Assembly: GCA_017828975.1 (NCBI GenBank)
Contig: JAGAJN010000031.1
Coordinates: 62,001 to 126,000, forward strand
Length of the DNA: 64,000 nucleotides
DNA from: Oscillospiraceae bacterium
Lineage (GTDB): Bacteria > Bacillota > Clostridia > Oscillospirales > Ruminococcaceae
Direction of reading: 5' to 3'
Every line of letters begins with the position of its first letter. Position 1 is the first letter of the stretch. The position numbers were made by a program, and so were the translations under genes. Of the stretch, positions 16,785 to 26,437 are shown piece by piece. The notes beneath the pieces are model-generated. The model was not told the origin of the DNA. It made no database searches and was given only the letters and a program-made list of their open reading frames with translations.

Positions 16785-18784
16785 TCATTGCATTGGCAGG
16801 CAATCAGAACTGCGGAAAAACTACCTTGTTCAATCAGCTGACAGGCTCAAATCAGCACGTGGGAAATTTCCCCGGCGTTACCGTTGAACAGAAAAGCGGA
16901 ACTATCAGAGGTCACGAGGATATGACGGTAGTCGATCTTCCCGGAATATACTCGATCAGACCTTACACCAATGAGGAGATTGTTACCCGAGATTTCCTTA
17001 TTAAGGAAAAACCCGGAGCAATCATCAATATCGTGGATGCGACAAATATTGAGCGAAATCTCTATCTTTCGCTGCAGCTTCTGGAGATGAATATCCCCAC
17101 GGTGCTGGCACTGAATATGATGGATGAGGTGCGCAACAACGGCGGAACGGTGAATGTTTCCAAGCTTTCGGAATGTTTGGGAATTCCCGTTGTGCCTATA
17201 AGTGCCGCAAAAAACGAGGGTATCGACGAACTTATACGAAGGCTGGAAAAGGTGGCAAAGGGGAAGATCCTCCCGAAAAAGACCGACTTCTGTTCGGGTG
17301 CCGTACATAGATGTATCCACGGCGTTACTCACCTTATCGAGGACCACGCCGATATGGTGGGAATATCGAGAAAATTTGCTGCTACCAAGCTTGTTGAGGG
17401 CGACCCCGACATCAGCGAGATGCTGGCTATCAACGACAACGAAAAGGACATGGTTGAGCACAGCATTACCGAAATGGAGCAGGAAATGGGGCTGGACAGA
17501 AACGCCGCTCTTGCCGAAATGCGCTATGATTTCATCGAAAAGCTCTGCGCCGAGGCGGTCGTAAAGCCAAAGGAAAGCAAGGAGCATATCCGAAGCGTTA
17601 AGATAGACAAAATTCTTACGGGAAAATACCTTGCGCTGCCCGTTTTTCTGCTGATAATGCTCACTATTTTCTGGCTGACATTTAATGTTATCGGTGCATT
17701 TTTAAGCGACCTGCTCAGCATCGGAATTGACAAGGTGACGGAGCTTGCGGACAATGCGCTGACGGTTTACGGACTGAACCCCGTAGTCCACAGCCTGATA
17801 ATTGACGGGATTTTTGCGGGTGTGGGAAGCATACTCAGCTTTCTGCCCACCATTGTGACGCTGTTTTTCTTCCTGTCCATTCTGGAGGACAGCGGTTATA
17901 TGGCGAGAGTGGCGTTTGTAATGGATAAGCTGCTCAGGAAAATCGGGCTTTCGGGACGAAGCTTTGTGCCGATGCTCATAGGTTTCGGCTGCACTGTCCC
18001 CGCTGTTATGGCGACAAGGACGCTGTCCAGCGAACGTGACAGGACCATGACCATCTTCCTGACGCCGTTTATGAGCTGTTCCGCTAAGCTGCCTATCTAT
18101 GCGGTTTTCACGGCGGCGTTCTTCCCGAAAAATGCGCCGATAATGATGCTGCTTATGTATGTTATGGGCATTGTCATCGGAATTGTCAGCGCTTCTATAA
18201 TGAGCAGGACTAAATTCAAGGGAAATCCCATACCATTTGTAATGGAGCTGCCGAATTACAGAATGCCCTCGGCGAAAAGTGTTGCCTATCTTATGTGGGA
18301 TAAGGCTAAGGATTTTATCACTAAGGCGTTTACAGTTATTTTTGCGGCAACGGTCATTATCTGGTTTTTGCAGACCTTTGACACACGTCTGAATGTTGTT
18401 TCCGACAGTTCAAACAGCCTGCTGGCGCTGATAGGAAAGCTTATCTCGCCGCTGTTTGCGCCTTTGGGATTTGGCGACTGGAGAGCGTCCACCGCACTTA
18501 TTACGGGATTTACCGCAAAGGAAACGGTAGTCAGCACCCTTGCCGTGCTGATGGGTACTTCTCCCGCAAATCTGCCAAATGCCCTTGGAGCGATGTTTAC
18601 TCCGCTTTCCGCATTCAGCTTTCTGACCTTTACGCTGCTGTATTCTCCCTGCGTTGCGGCAATTGCGGCGGTCAAGCGTGAGATGAATTCGGGGGTTTCC
18701 GCGGCATATGTTGCCGGGCTGCAATGTGCGGTGGCATGGGTATCGGCGTTCATTGTTTACACGGTAGGAGGATTATTTGTATGA
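16781..18784 (+). CDS. feoB: Ferrous iron transporter B
   Basis: This 667-aa inner-membrane Fe(II) transporter has an N-terminal G domain: G1 GNQNCGKTTLFNQLTG, switch GNFPGVTVE, G3 DLPGIYS and G4 NMMDE. A helical insert follows, then two Gate repeats and about eight membrane helices from residue about 285 (LALPVFLLIMLTIFWLTFNV). GFGCTVPAVMATRTL and FMSCSAKLPIYAVF are the conserved Cys-containing Gate motifs. It is flanked by feoA and a small Cys-rich partner, forming the feo operon of anaerobes. Confidence 0.97.
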   Translation: MIIALAGNQNCGKTTLFNQLTGSNQHVGNFPGVTVEQKSGTIRGHEDMTVVDLPGIYSIRPYTNEEIVTRDFLIKEKPGAIINIVDATNIERNLYLSLQLLEMNIPTVLALNMMDEVRNNGGTVNVSKLSECLGIPVVPISAAKNEGIDELIRRLEKVAKGKILPKKTDFCSGAVHRCIHGVTHLIEDHADMVGISRKFAATKLVEGDPDISEMLAINDNEKDMVEHSITEMEQEMGLDRNAALAEMRYDFIEKLCAEAVVKPKESKEHIRSVKIDKILTGKYLALPVFLLIMLTIFWLTFNVIGAFLSDLLSIGIDKVTELADNALTVYGLNPVVHSLIIDGIFAGVGSILSFLPTIVTLFFFLSILEDSGYMARVAFVMDKLLRKIGLSGRSFVPMLIGFGCTVPAVMATRTLSSERDRTMTIFLTPFMSCSAKLPIYAVFTAAFFPKNAPIMMLLMYVMGIVIGIVSASIMSRTKFKGNPIPFVMELPNYRMPSAKSVAYLMWDKAKDFITKAFTVIFAATVIIWFLQTFDTRLNVVSDSSNSLLALIGKLISPLFAPLGFGDWRASTALITGFTAKETVVSTLAVLMGTSPANLPNALGAMFTPLSAFSFLTFTLLYSPCVAAIAAVKREMNSGVSAAYVAGLQCAVAWVSAFIVYTVGGLFV

Positions 18785-18921
18785 GCCCTCTTGACATTAT
18801 TTTGATAGCTGCTATTGCCGTGTGGTTTGTTCTTGCGGTGAGAGCATCACGCAAGGGCTGCGGCGGCTGCAGCGGAGATTGTAAAAATTGCAGAAAAGGA
18901 TTGAAAAAATATGAGAAATAG
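18781..18921 (+). CDS. FeoB-associated Cys-rich membrane protein
   Basis: This 46-aa protein has one membrane helix (IILIAAIAVWFVLAV) and then a short Cys cluster (KGCGGCSGDCKNC). This is the layout of the small FeoB-associated proteins that replace FeoC in Firmicutes. The ATG at 18781 overlaps the feoB stop (ATGA). A longer frame from 18724 exists but would lie inside feoB. Confidence 0.88.
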   Translation: MSPLDIILIAAIAVWFVLAVRASRKGCGGCSGDCKNCRKGLKKYEK

Positions 18922-19753
18922 GATAGCAGCCTTGGCGGCTTCCGTACTGATACTTACAGGCTGCACAGCAATAGATGACGGGACAGCCGTTCCCGCAGAC
19001 GGCACAATGCCCACACTTCCGCCCTTGACCGAAACGACAACGGAGGAAACCACCACTGTCACGGAAACGGAAACTACCACCGAAACAACAACGGAAGCAG
19101 TTTCCGAAACCGACATTTCCGAAAGCGAGTCGGAAGCGGAGGAATCGGAAACTACCGCAGCGGCTTCAATGTCATCTTCTGAATATAAGGAGCATTTTTC
19201 CGATTCGCTCTTTATCGGAGATTCCATAACCGTAGGATTTTCCGCTTACGGATATATCGGAGAGAACAACGTTGCGGCAAAGGTGGGACTTAACCCGTCG
19301 TCCGCACTTACAAAGGAGATCGAAATGCCCGACGGCTCCGTGAAAACCGTATCTGCCAGAGCAGCCGAGCTTCAGCCGAAAAATGTTTACATAATGCTTG
19401 GCTCAAACGGCATACAGTGGCTTTCCAACGAGTCTATGCTGAGCAGCGTCAGCGAGCTTTCAGCCGAAATAAAGGCGGCAGACCCCGATTGTTCGGTGTA
19501 TTTGCTGTCTATCCCGCCTGTTACCGAGGTTTACAACAGCGAGAACGAGGGGGATATAATGTCCCGAATAAATGACTATAATGCGGAGCTGAAAAATATC
19601 GCCGCACAGAACGGCTGCGGATATATCGACATCACCACGCCCTTGCAGGACTCCTCGGGATATTTTATGCCCGAGCTTGCCGAAAAGGACGGTATCCATT
19701 TCAAGGGCAGATGCTATACGCTGGTACTTGATGAGATAATAAAGAACAGCTGA
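18911..19753 (+). CDS. SGNH/GDSL-type hydrolase lipoprotein
   Basis: This 280-aa exported lipoprotein has a signal peptide ending in lipobox LTGC (Cys18). A Thr/Glu-rich linker (about 35-85) is followed by an SGNH hydrolase domain. Block I is SLFIGDSITVGF with the nucleophile Ser, block III is MLGSNGIQW, and the C-terminal catalytic pair is DGIHFKG. Substrates of such surface esterases include cell-wall or polysaccharide acetyl groups. It overlaps the previous gene by 11 bases, but a role in iron uptake is not suggested by its content. Confidence 0.85.
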   Translation: MRNRIAALAASVLILTGCTAIDDGTAVPADGTMPTLPPLTETTTEETTTVTETETTTETTTEAVSETDISESESEAEESETTAAASMSSSEYKEHFSDSLFIGDSITVGFSAYGYIGENNVAAKVGLNPSSALTKEIEMPDGSVKTVSARAAELQPKNVYIMLGSNGIQWLSNESMLSSVSELSAEIKAADPDCSVYLLSIPPVTEVYNSENEGDIMSRINDYNAELKNIAAQNGCGYIDITTPLQDSSGYFMPELAEKDGIHFKGRCYTLVLDEIIKNS

Positions 19754-19779
19754 TAGTTTGCATTAAAATCAGAATAATT

Positions 19780-19814
19780 ATGCGGCAGTATTTTTACATA
19801 TTGCCGCATTTTTA
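19780..19814 (+). terminator. Terminator after the SGNH lipoprotein gene
   Basis: ATGCGGCA (19780-19787) pairs with TGCCGCAT (19802-19809), followed by TTTTAT. Confidence 0.75.
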
Positions 19815-19916
19815 TACTAAACACCATTTAAATCACGGAGAAGAAATCGGCGTAAAAAGCTTGCGTATATGGGCTTTCATGCCGGGAGATTCCCGTGATT
19901 AATGGGTGTTTAGTAT
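19814..19916. repeat. Palindromic interspersed repeat, copy A
   Basis: About 103 bp are bounded by ATACTAAACACCATT and its near-complement AATGGGTGTTTAGTAT. A second copy at 52746-52830 shares both ends and AAATCAC-GAGAAGAAAT inside. A partial relative at 52425-52543 shares TGATTAATGGGTGT. No transposase is present, so it behaves like a MITE or REP-type element. Confidence 0.7.
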
Positions 19917-20026
19917 TATTCTCCTGTTTATGCAATTTTACTGTATTTTTGAAGCGAAACAATTCGGAAACGGTGTTATAATGAGTTTGCCGAAAGAAAA
20001 TACAAGCAGGCAAGGAGGATAAAAAA

Positions 20027-23000
20027 ATGTACAGAGAAAAGCTTGACGAGATAATGTACAGCGTCAATAACAAAGCAATTTCAACCAAGATACTCCAGCA
20101 TATGGACAAGATCCGCAACAATGACGATGAGGGACAGGCACGCCGTTTTGTGTGGGAGCTTATCCAGAATGCAAAGGACGTTGCCCGGGAGGATATTCCG
20201 CTGAAAATATCCATGACATTGGATAAGGACAGGTTCACCTTTGCTCATAACGGCAAGGATTTCCGCCTGAAAAATCTGCTCTCCCTTATAAATCAGGTTT
20301 CGGGAAAGAATGCCGATGACGGTACAACGGGTAAATTCGGGACAGGCTTCATCACCACACATCTGCTGTCAGAGAAGGTAAATGTGAAGGGTATTTTGAA
20401 TGATTTCGGATTTGAACCGAGAAATTTTGAACTGCTTCTGGACAGGAGCGGACATTCAGATGAGGAGATAATCGGAGCTGTTGACAGGGCGATGGATTCG
20501 GTAAGATGCGTGGACGACAATGCTGCTGCGGTTTACAGCCGTGATATGCTCAACACCGAGTTTGAATATGCGCTCACTACCGATTACAGCCGAAGGGTTG
20601 CCGAAACGGGTATGAACGATGCTTGCTGCAATCTGTTTTACTGCATGGCTTTTGTACCGCAGATATACGAAATTACGCTTGTCAATAACGTAAGCGGAAC
20701 GAAAACCGTATATACAAGAGGCAGCCTTGAAAGGTCTGACGGAAATATCTCGGTTTTGACTATTATGGAAAACAGCACTGAGCATAAGGTGATTTTTGCG
20801 TCCGACGGTGAGGTACAGGTCGCAGCCGAGGTAAAGGACGGGGCGGCACTTGATATAAGCAGCAAGACCTCACGGCTTTTCTGCGATTTCCCGCTGATAG
20901 ACAATCAGCCTTTTCCGTTCCCAACAGCGGTGAACAGCTCCTCATTCCGTGTCAACGAGCCGAGAAGCTGCATAACACTTACCGATAATCCCAACAGCAC
21001 CGACAGCGAGCTGAACAAGCGTCTGATGAAGCAGGCGGTCGTTTTGTTCGGGGAGCTGCTGAAATATCTTGAGGAGAAAGGGTACAAGTCCCTGTATAAT
21101 CTGATAAACACGCCAAAGGTGTTCAAAAGAAGCGATATTTCCGACAGCTGGATAAGGGAAAACATTCTTGCGGGAATAGCGGAAAATGTTTTTCAAAGGA
21201 GGATACTTCCCGGAACGGAGGGGCTTTTTGCTGCTGCGGATACAAAGCTTATCCTTCCTAATGCAGAGCGTCCCGAACTGACAAATGAGCTTAACGGACT
21301 GCTTGGCGGTCTGTCAGAATACAGCGTTATTACGGAGGATATTGACAGCTGGAGTGCGGCGCTTAACAGTCTGAACAGCGGGGTATTTAAGTTTCTCGGC
21401 ATAAATGACCTTTTGGTAATGACCGACAAGGCGGCTGATATTGGCAATTTGCAGAATGCCATAAAGTCAGATGTATTTGTATGGCTCAGGCAGCTGCTAG
21501 ACTGTGCGGTGAAAGCAGAGGAGCTGAGAAACAACATTTATGCGGGAAATTACAAGCTTATCCCGACTCAGAGCGGCTGTCTGAAGCCTATAACAGAGGT
21601 GTTTTCCGAAGATACTATTATCGACGAATACTACAAGGATATTTGCGAGCTAATTGACAGATATGTGGACATTACAAGCAGCCTTTCTGTCCGCAGCAGG
21701 CTTATCTCCAAGGCTTACGACATTTCGGGAATTGACGGAATAACCGAATATGATGTGTCAAAGGTCGGTGCGCATATACGGCTGGGAACAAAGAGCGTGC
21801 ATACCGATTATTATGAAGATGCAAAAGCAGTCGTAAAGCTTATGGGCGCATGCTGTCCCGATGATAGGATCTACAAGACATACAGCTGCGTTTTGGATAT
21901 GCCCGAGCGATATGTTCCCGTACTGAAGTTCAATAACAGTATCTGGGATAACACATATCTTGCACTTACCTTTACATTTCAGAGTTACATTTATAAGCTT
22001 GCAAAGCTGTCCGACGGATTTGAACAGCTGACAGATGCCTGCGGGGGAGTGGAAAATGCGATAGATACGATAAACTGTTTTCATGAGCTGTGGGATAAGC
22101 ATTGTCAGCCGTCAAATTACTATGCGCCTGTTCTTATTGAAGCCGCTGACGGTAAGGTCATAATGAAAAATGCCAGACCGTACAGCATTGATTATGTCAT
22201 AAACGACGGCATTGACGACCGTTTGAAGGATATTTACCGAAGGATAGTTACCGACGGTGCCGCTATTATCGACAAGCGGATAAATGTGGGAAAGAATATG
22301 AATATCAAGTCAATGGACGAGCTGAATGCCGCAAGCCTTATAGGAAACAGGATTACAGCAGAGCTGAAGGACGGTTCGATATTCAATAAACCGAAGGATT
22401 TTCAGCTGGCGTGTTCGCTGCTTATGCGATGGATAAATGCTAACGAGGAAAAGGCGTATGAGTTGTTTCCCGCTTACGCTTCCAGGGAGGACAGAATGCA
22501 GCTTATGACTCCCGAGGCGGCGGCAGAAATAAGCGATCAGCTGGACAGATTCAATGAGATCATCAAGGAAAACGGCTGCTGCTCCATCGAAGACCTTGTG
22601 CAGAAGCTTTCGGAGCTGCCAAAGCCGTATGATCCTACTGCTGATTACATTGACTGGTACGGCGATTTCGGCTATGATCCCCGCAGAAATAACCTTGATG
22701 ATGTTCTGAAGGCAATAGGCGATGCAGGCGAGAGATTCGCATTGGAGCTTCTCAGGCATCAGTACGGCGAGAATGCGGAGATAATTCTCTGCAACACCGA
22801 TTCCTACAAGCAGCAGGGCTATGACATAATCGTGAATTCAGACGGCGAGACCTATTATTATGAGGTCAAGACACGCACACAGACAAGTATGTACCGTCAT
22901 TCACTCAATTTCAGCCGTTCACAGGCGGCACTTTTCCGCAGCAAAAACTACCGTGTGCTGCTTGTTGTCTTAAACAGAAATTACGAGCTTTCAAGCAGTG

Positions 23001-23077
23001 TGGAATTCAGCGATATATTTGACTGCTTTGAACACGGCAGCTTCACAAGAACCGACGGTTACAGAGTTACCGTTTAA
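20027..23077 (+). CDS. GHKL (Hsp90/sacsin-like) ATPase with C-terminal DUF3883 nuclease-like domain
   Basis: This is a 1016-aa protein. Residues about 25-130 carry a GHKL ATP-binding fold: the N-box WELIQNAKD (Glu44, Asn48), FTFAHNGKDF, and the glycine motif GTTGKFGTGF (about 100-109). The long middle is unfamiliar. The last 110 residues match the DUF3883/NOV type, with GERFALELL, GYDIIV and YYEVKTRT, the residues of a PD-(D/E)xK nuclease fold. Sacsin-like ATPases with restriction-type domains are known from conflict systems, so an antiphage role is plausible but not shown. The gene stands alone, preceded by AAGGAGG and a palindromic repeat. Confidence 0.8.
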   Translation: MYREKLDEIMYSVNNKAISTKILQHMDKIRNNDDEGQARRFVWELIQNAKDVAREDIPLKISMTLDKDRFTFAHNGKDFRLKNLLSLINQVSGKNADDGTTGKFGTGFITTHLLSEKVNVKGILNDFGFEPRNFELLLDRSGHSDEEIIGAVDRAMDSVRCVDDNAAAVYSRDMLNTEFEYALTTDYSRRVAETGMNDACCNLFYCMAFVPQIYEITLVNNVSGTKTVYTRGSLERSDGNISVLTIMENSTEHKVIFASDGEVQVAAEVKDGAALDISSKTSRLFCDFPLIDNQPFPFPTAVNSSSFRVNEPRSCITLTDNPNSTDSELNKRLMKQAVVLFGELLKYLEEKGYKSLYNLINTPKVFKRSDISDSWIRENILAGIAENVFQRRILPGTEGLFAAADTKLILPNAERPELTNELNGLLGGLSEYSVITEDIDSWSAALNSLNSGVFKFLGINDLLVMTDKAADIGNLQNAIKSDVFVWLRQLLDCAVKAEELRNNIYAGNYKLIPTQSGCLKPITEVFSEDTIIDEYYKDICELIDRYVDITSSLSVRSRLISKAYDISGIDGITEYDVSKVGAHIRLGTKSVHTDYYEDAKAVVKLMGACCPDDRIYKTYSCVLDMPERYVPVLKFNNSIWDNTYLALTFTFQSYIYKLAKLSDGFEQLTDACGGVENAIDTINCFHELWDKHCQPSNYYAPVLIEAADGKVIMKNARPYSIDYVINDGIDDRLKDIYRRIVTDGAAIIDKRINVGKNMNIKSMDELNAASLIGNRITAELKDGSIFNKPKDFQLACSLLMRWINANEEKAYELFPAYASREDRMQLMTPEAAAEISDQLDRFNEIIKENGCCSIEDLVQKLSELPKPYDPTADYIDWYGDFGYDPRRNNLDDVLKAIGDAGERFALELLRHQYGENAEIILCNTDSYKQQGYDIIVNSDGETYYYEVKTRTQTSMYRHSLNFSRSQAALFRSKNYRVLLVVLNRNYELSSSVEFSDIFDCFEHGSFTRTDGYRVTV

Positions 23078-23096
23078 TAATAAAAATGAACGCCCC

Positions 23097-23125
23097 GATA
23101 CTTATGACTTTCATAGGTATCGGGT
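23097..23125. terminator. Hairpin between convergent genes
   Basis: CCGATACTTATG and CATAGGTATCGG pair around a five-base loop. The T-rich side favours termination of the minus-strand gene, which ends 18 bases away. Confidence 0.5.
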
Positions 23126-23142
23126 GCCGTCATTATGGAATT

Positions 23143-23730
23143 TTAGCGCAGTCTGTATCTGAACAAACCGTGCTCCGAGCAGCCGATGTAGAGAAATCCG
23201 CTGCCCCTTGCCCTGATGCGGAAGGCTGCGTCCTGTTCGGGATACAGCTTGATATAGGTCATAGTGTCCGCAGAAACGTATGCCGCAAAGGTGAGATAAT
23301 GCGCTTTGGTCATCTCATGGTCAAGGGTGATGTAAAGCTCGTCCTCAACGGGTTCAATCGTAATTTTATGGGCATCGTCCGCCTCGGATATTGCCAGAGG
23401 TGACATTTTCCGTCCGCAGCAGGACAGTTCGAATTTTTTTGATGAAGCCATTGTTTCTCCGCATACGGGACAGCGGTAAAATACTGTGTTTCTCATATTT
23501 CCTCCTGATTTTTCGTTAATTTTCTGTTCGCCCGAAAGCAGCACGTCCGTGCCGACGCCGAAGATGTCCGCAAGCTCCGTCAGCAGGGAAACATCGGGGC
23601 AGCCAAGCCCGCGCTCCCATTTTGACACCGCCTTGTCGCTGATGTTCATCATATCTGCCAGCTGCTTTTGGGTAAGTCCCATTTCCTTTCGCAGACTGCA
23701 TATGAGTCTGCCTGTCTTTTCATTGTCCAT
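23143..23730 (-). CDS. Xre regulator fused to a zinc-site and desulfoferrodoxin-like domain
   Basis: The 195-aa protein begins with a clear helix-turn-helix (LRKEMGLTQKQLADMMNISD, then SKWERG). A four-cysteine site follows (YRCPVCGETM ... LSCCGRKM). The end resembles the iron site of superoxide reductase/desulfoferrodoxin (YITLDHEMTKAHYLTFAAYV ... GCSEHGLF). It may sense oxygen, superoxide or metals (inference). It is convergent with the GHKL gene. Confidence 0.8.
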   Translation of the reverse strand: MDNEKTGRLICSLRKEMGLTQKQLADMMNISDKAVSKWERGLGCPDVSLLTELADIFGVGTDVLLSGEQKINEKSGGNMRNTVFYRCPVCGETMASSKKFELSCCGRKMSPLAISEADDAHKITIEPVEDELYITLDHEMTKAHYLTFAAYVSADTMTYIKLYPEQDAAFRIRARGSGFLYIGCSEHGLFRYRLR

Positions 23731-23837
23731 ATTTTTGCCTCCCTGATGATATTATAAGATATATTTACGGAAAAAGCAATAAACGTATCGTAGATATGCC
23801 GAAAAATAAATTTTGTCAGCCTTTTTTCAAAAAATGA

Positions 23838-23866
23838 TAGACAAATCGGGAAAAATGTAGTATAAT
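23838..23866 (+). promoter_or_regulatory. Promoter of the Lrp-aminotransferase-ispE operon
   Basis: TAGACA (23838-23843) and TATAAT (23861-23866) are 17 bases apart. Confidence 0.65.
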
Positions 23867-23934
23867 ATAATTCAGCTTCATTTGGAGCGAATTTTTTAAG
23901 GCAGCCCGTCAGGCTGTCGGAAAGGCTGATCTAT

Positions 23935-24414
23935 ATGGATTCTTTGCTTAAGCTTCTGAAACAAAACGCCCGTCTTTCCAACGGAGAGCTGGCAACCATG
24001 CTCGGAACGACCGAGCAGGACGTCGCCGCCCGTATAGCCGATTATGAAAAACGAGGAATTATCAAGGGTTACAGCGTTATCGTCAACGAAGAGCTTGCCG
24101 ATGTTAACGCCGTTACCGCATATATTGAATTGAAGGTCACCCCCAAGGCCGATTACGGCTTTGACGAGCTTGCTTCAAAGATCGCTAGTCTGGACGATGT
24201 CGAGTCGGTTTCCCTTATGTCGGGTGCGTACGACTTAGGCGTTACCATCAGCGGGAAAAATTACAAGGAAATAGCTATGTTCGTTGCTCAGAGATTGTCT
24301 ACCATTGACGGTGTTCTGTCCACAGCAACTCATTTTATCCTGAAACGCTACAAGGAAAAGGGAATTATGATAGAGGACGAGGCTTCCGACGAAAGGAGCT
24401 TAGTTGCTCCATGA
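23935..24414 (+). CDS. Lrp/AsnC-family regulator
   Basis: This 159-aa protein has an N-terminal helix-turn-helix (LLKLLKQNARLSNGELATML) and a C-terminal RAM ligand-binding domain (TAYIELKVTPKADYGFDEL). Such proteins sense amino acids. Its stop overlaps the start of an aminotransferase gene, so it probably tunes that gene in response to an amino acid (inference). Confidence 0.9.
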   Translation: MDSLLKLLKQNARLSNGELATMLGTTEQDVAARIADYEKRGIIKGYSVIVNEELADVNAVTAYIELKVTPKADYGFDELASKIASLDDVESVSLMSGAYDLGVTISGKNYKEIAMFVAQRLSTIDGVLSTATHFILKRYKEKGIMIEDEASDERSLVAP

Positions 24415-25586
24415 TGGACTATGAAAAACTGATCTCCAAAAAATGCGCAAAGCTCAAGCCCTCGGGCATCAGAAAGTTTTTCGATGTTGCGGCAATGATG
24501 GAGGGTGTTATCTCTCTCGGTGTCGGTGAACCCGATTTCCAGACGCCCTGGGCTATCAGAAAGACTGCCATCACCGCTCTGGAAAAGGGCAAGACTGTTT
24601 ACACGGCAAATCCGGGACTTATCGAGCTGCGTACGGAGGTTGCAAACTATCTGAACAGAACTCAGGGCATTACCTACGACCCCGCACATGAGATAATCAT
24701 TACCGTCGGCGGCTCCGAGGCTATCGACCTTGGTATCAGGTCGCTTATTGACCCCGGGGACGAGGTGCTGGTGGTTGAACCCAGCTTTGTTTGCTATGCT
24801 CCTATCGTTGAGCTGACAGGCGGCGTTGCTGTTCCCATTGAAACGAAGGTTGAGGATAAATTTAAGCTGACTGCCAAGGCTTTGAGGGAGAAGATAACCG
24901 ACAAGACCAAGCTGCTTATCCTGCCGTTCCCCAACAATCCCACAGGCGGAGTTATGACGAAATCCGATCTGGAGGAAATTGCGGAGGTTCTTCGTGATAC
25001 AAATATTATGGTGCTGTCCGACGAGATATATGCCGAGCTTACATACACGGGTGAACCCCACTGCTCAATTGCTTCGCTGCCGGGTATGCAGGAGAGAACT
25101 CTGCTGGTAAACGGCTTCTCCAAGGCTTACGCTATGACAGGCTGGAGAATGGGCTATCTTGCAGGACCTGCGCCCCTTATTGCGCAGATGCTCAAGGTGC
25201 ATCAGTATGCGATTATGTGTTCGCCCACCGTATCTCAGTATGCGGCGATAGAGGCTCTGCGCAGCTGCGATGACGAGGTAAAGAAGATGACAAACGAGTA
25301 CAATATCCGCCGCAGATGGCTTGTTAATGCGCTTAATGAGATAGGTCTGGAGTGCTTTGAGCCTGAGGGTGCGTTCTATGTGTTCCCGTCCATAAAGTCT
25401 ACGGGACTTTCCAGCGAGGAGTTCTGCGAGCGTCTGCTTTATGAGCACAAGGTGGCTGTTGTTCCCGGAAATGCGTTCGGCGAGAGTGGCGAGGGATTTA
25501 TCAGAATTTCCTATGCGTACTCATTGAAGCATTTGAAGGAAGCTGTTGAGCGAATCAAGGAGTTTCTCAATGACATTAAGAAATGA
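24411..25586 (+). CDS. Class I/II PLP-dependent aminotransferase
   Basis: This 391-aa enzyme belongs to the aspartate/aromatic aminotransferase fold I group. The motifs PNPTG-like FPNNPTGGVM, the lysine site NGFSKAYAMTGWRMGY (Schiff-base Lys), and FIRISYAYS (carboxylate-binding Arg) are present. Pairing with an Lrp-type regulator supports an amino-acid role. Exact substrate is not evident. The start overlaps the lrp-like stop by four bases. Confidence 0.93.
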   Translation: MMDYEKLISKKCAKLKPSGIRKFFDVAAMMEGVISLGVGEPDFQTPWAIRKTAITALEKGKTVYTANPGLIELRTEVANYLNRTQGITYDPAHEIIITVGGSEAIDLGIRSLIDPGDEVLVVEPSFVCYAPIVELTGGVAVPIETKVEDKFKLTAKALREKITDKTKLLILPFPNNPTGGVMTKSDLEEIAEVLRDTNIMVLSDEIYAELTYTGEPHCSIASLPGMQERTLLVNGFSKAYAMTGWRMGYLAGPAPLIAQMLKVHQYAIMCSPTVSQYAAIEALRSCDDEVKKMTNEYNIRRRWLVNALNEIGLECFEPEGAFYVFPSIKSTGLSSEEFCERLLYEHKVAVVPGNAFGESGEGFIRISYAYSLKHLKEAVERIKEFLNDIKK

Positions 25587-26433
25587 TATTAGCGTAAAAG
25601 CGTACGCGAAGATCAATCTTTATCTGGATATAACGGGCAGGCGGGGCGACGGCTACCACCTGCTCGAAACAATAATGCAGACGGTTTCCCTCTGCGACGA
25701 TCTGTCGATTTCCCTGCGTAACAACGGGGAAATCGTTTTATATGCGGATAATGATTTTTCGGGAGATATTCCCTGCGATGAACGAAATATCGCAGTAAGG
25801 GCGGCAAAACGGTTTTACGAAAATACTCCCGGGCTGTTTTCGGGATTGGAAATTCATCTGACGAAAAATATCCCGTCACAGGCGGGGCTTGGGGGCGGAA
25901 GTGCCGATGCTGCGGCGGTTTTGCGGGGGCTGTATGAGCTTCACGAAAAGCCCTTTGAGGAGGATCGGCTGTATAATATTGCCCTTTCTCTGGGTGCGGA
26001 CGTGCCTTTCTGCCTTTTGGGCGGTGCGGCAATTTGTCACGGAATAGGCGAGGAAATGACGGCTGTTGCGTCCATAGACGAGGGGCTGTCTATCCTAATT
26101 GCAAAGGGCGGCTGCGGCATATCTACGGCGGCTGCTTTTAGTGAGATAGACCGTGTTGGCTTTGCGGAAAACCGTACTGACGAGATTCTGGAACTGTACC
26201 ATAAAGGGGACTATTCCTCCCTCTGCTTCAATCGCTTTGAACAGGTCACGGCACTTGACGAGATACGCAGTCTAAAGGAGAAAATGCTGGGATTCGGTGC
26301 AAAAGCGGCTTGCATGAGCGGGTCGGGTTCGGCGGTTTTCGGTATTTTCAAAAATGCGGACAATGCTGACAGGCTGTCTGCCGAACTTCGCAAAAACGGC
26401 TTCTTTGCGGAGGTTTGCAGGGCGAAAGGGTGA
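25570..26433 (+). CDS. ispE: 4-diphosphocytidyl-2-C-methyl-D-erythritol kinase
   Basis: This is a GHMP kinase of the MEP isoprenoid pathway that phosphorylates CDP-ME. Family signatures are KAYAKINLYLDITGRRGDGY at the start, the ATP loop PSQAGLGGGSADAAAVL, and CMSGSGSAVFG near the end. I chose the ATG at 25570 because AAGGAG lies seven bases before it. This gives 287 aa and overlaps the aminotransferase by 17 bases. Confidence 0.95.
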   Translation: MTLRNDISVKAYAKINLYLDITGRRGDGYHLLETIMQTVSLCDDLSISLRNNGEIVLYADNDFSGDIPCDERNIAVRAAKRFYENTPGLFSGLEIHLTKNIPSQAGLGGGSADAAAVLRGLYELHEKPFEEDRLYNIALSLGADVPFCLLGGAAICHGIGEEMTAVASIDEGLSILIAKGGCGISTAAAFSEIDRVGFAENRTDEILELYHKGDYSSLCFNRFEQVTALDEIRSLKEKMLGFGAKAACMSGSGSAVFGIFKNADNADRLSAELRKNGFFAEVCRAKG

Positions 26434-26437
26434 TTTT

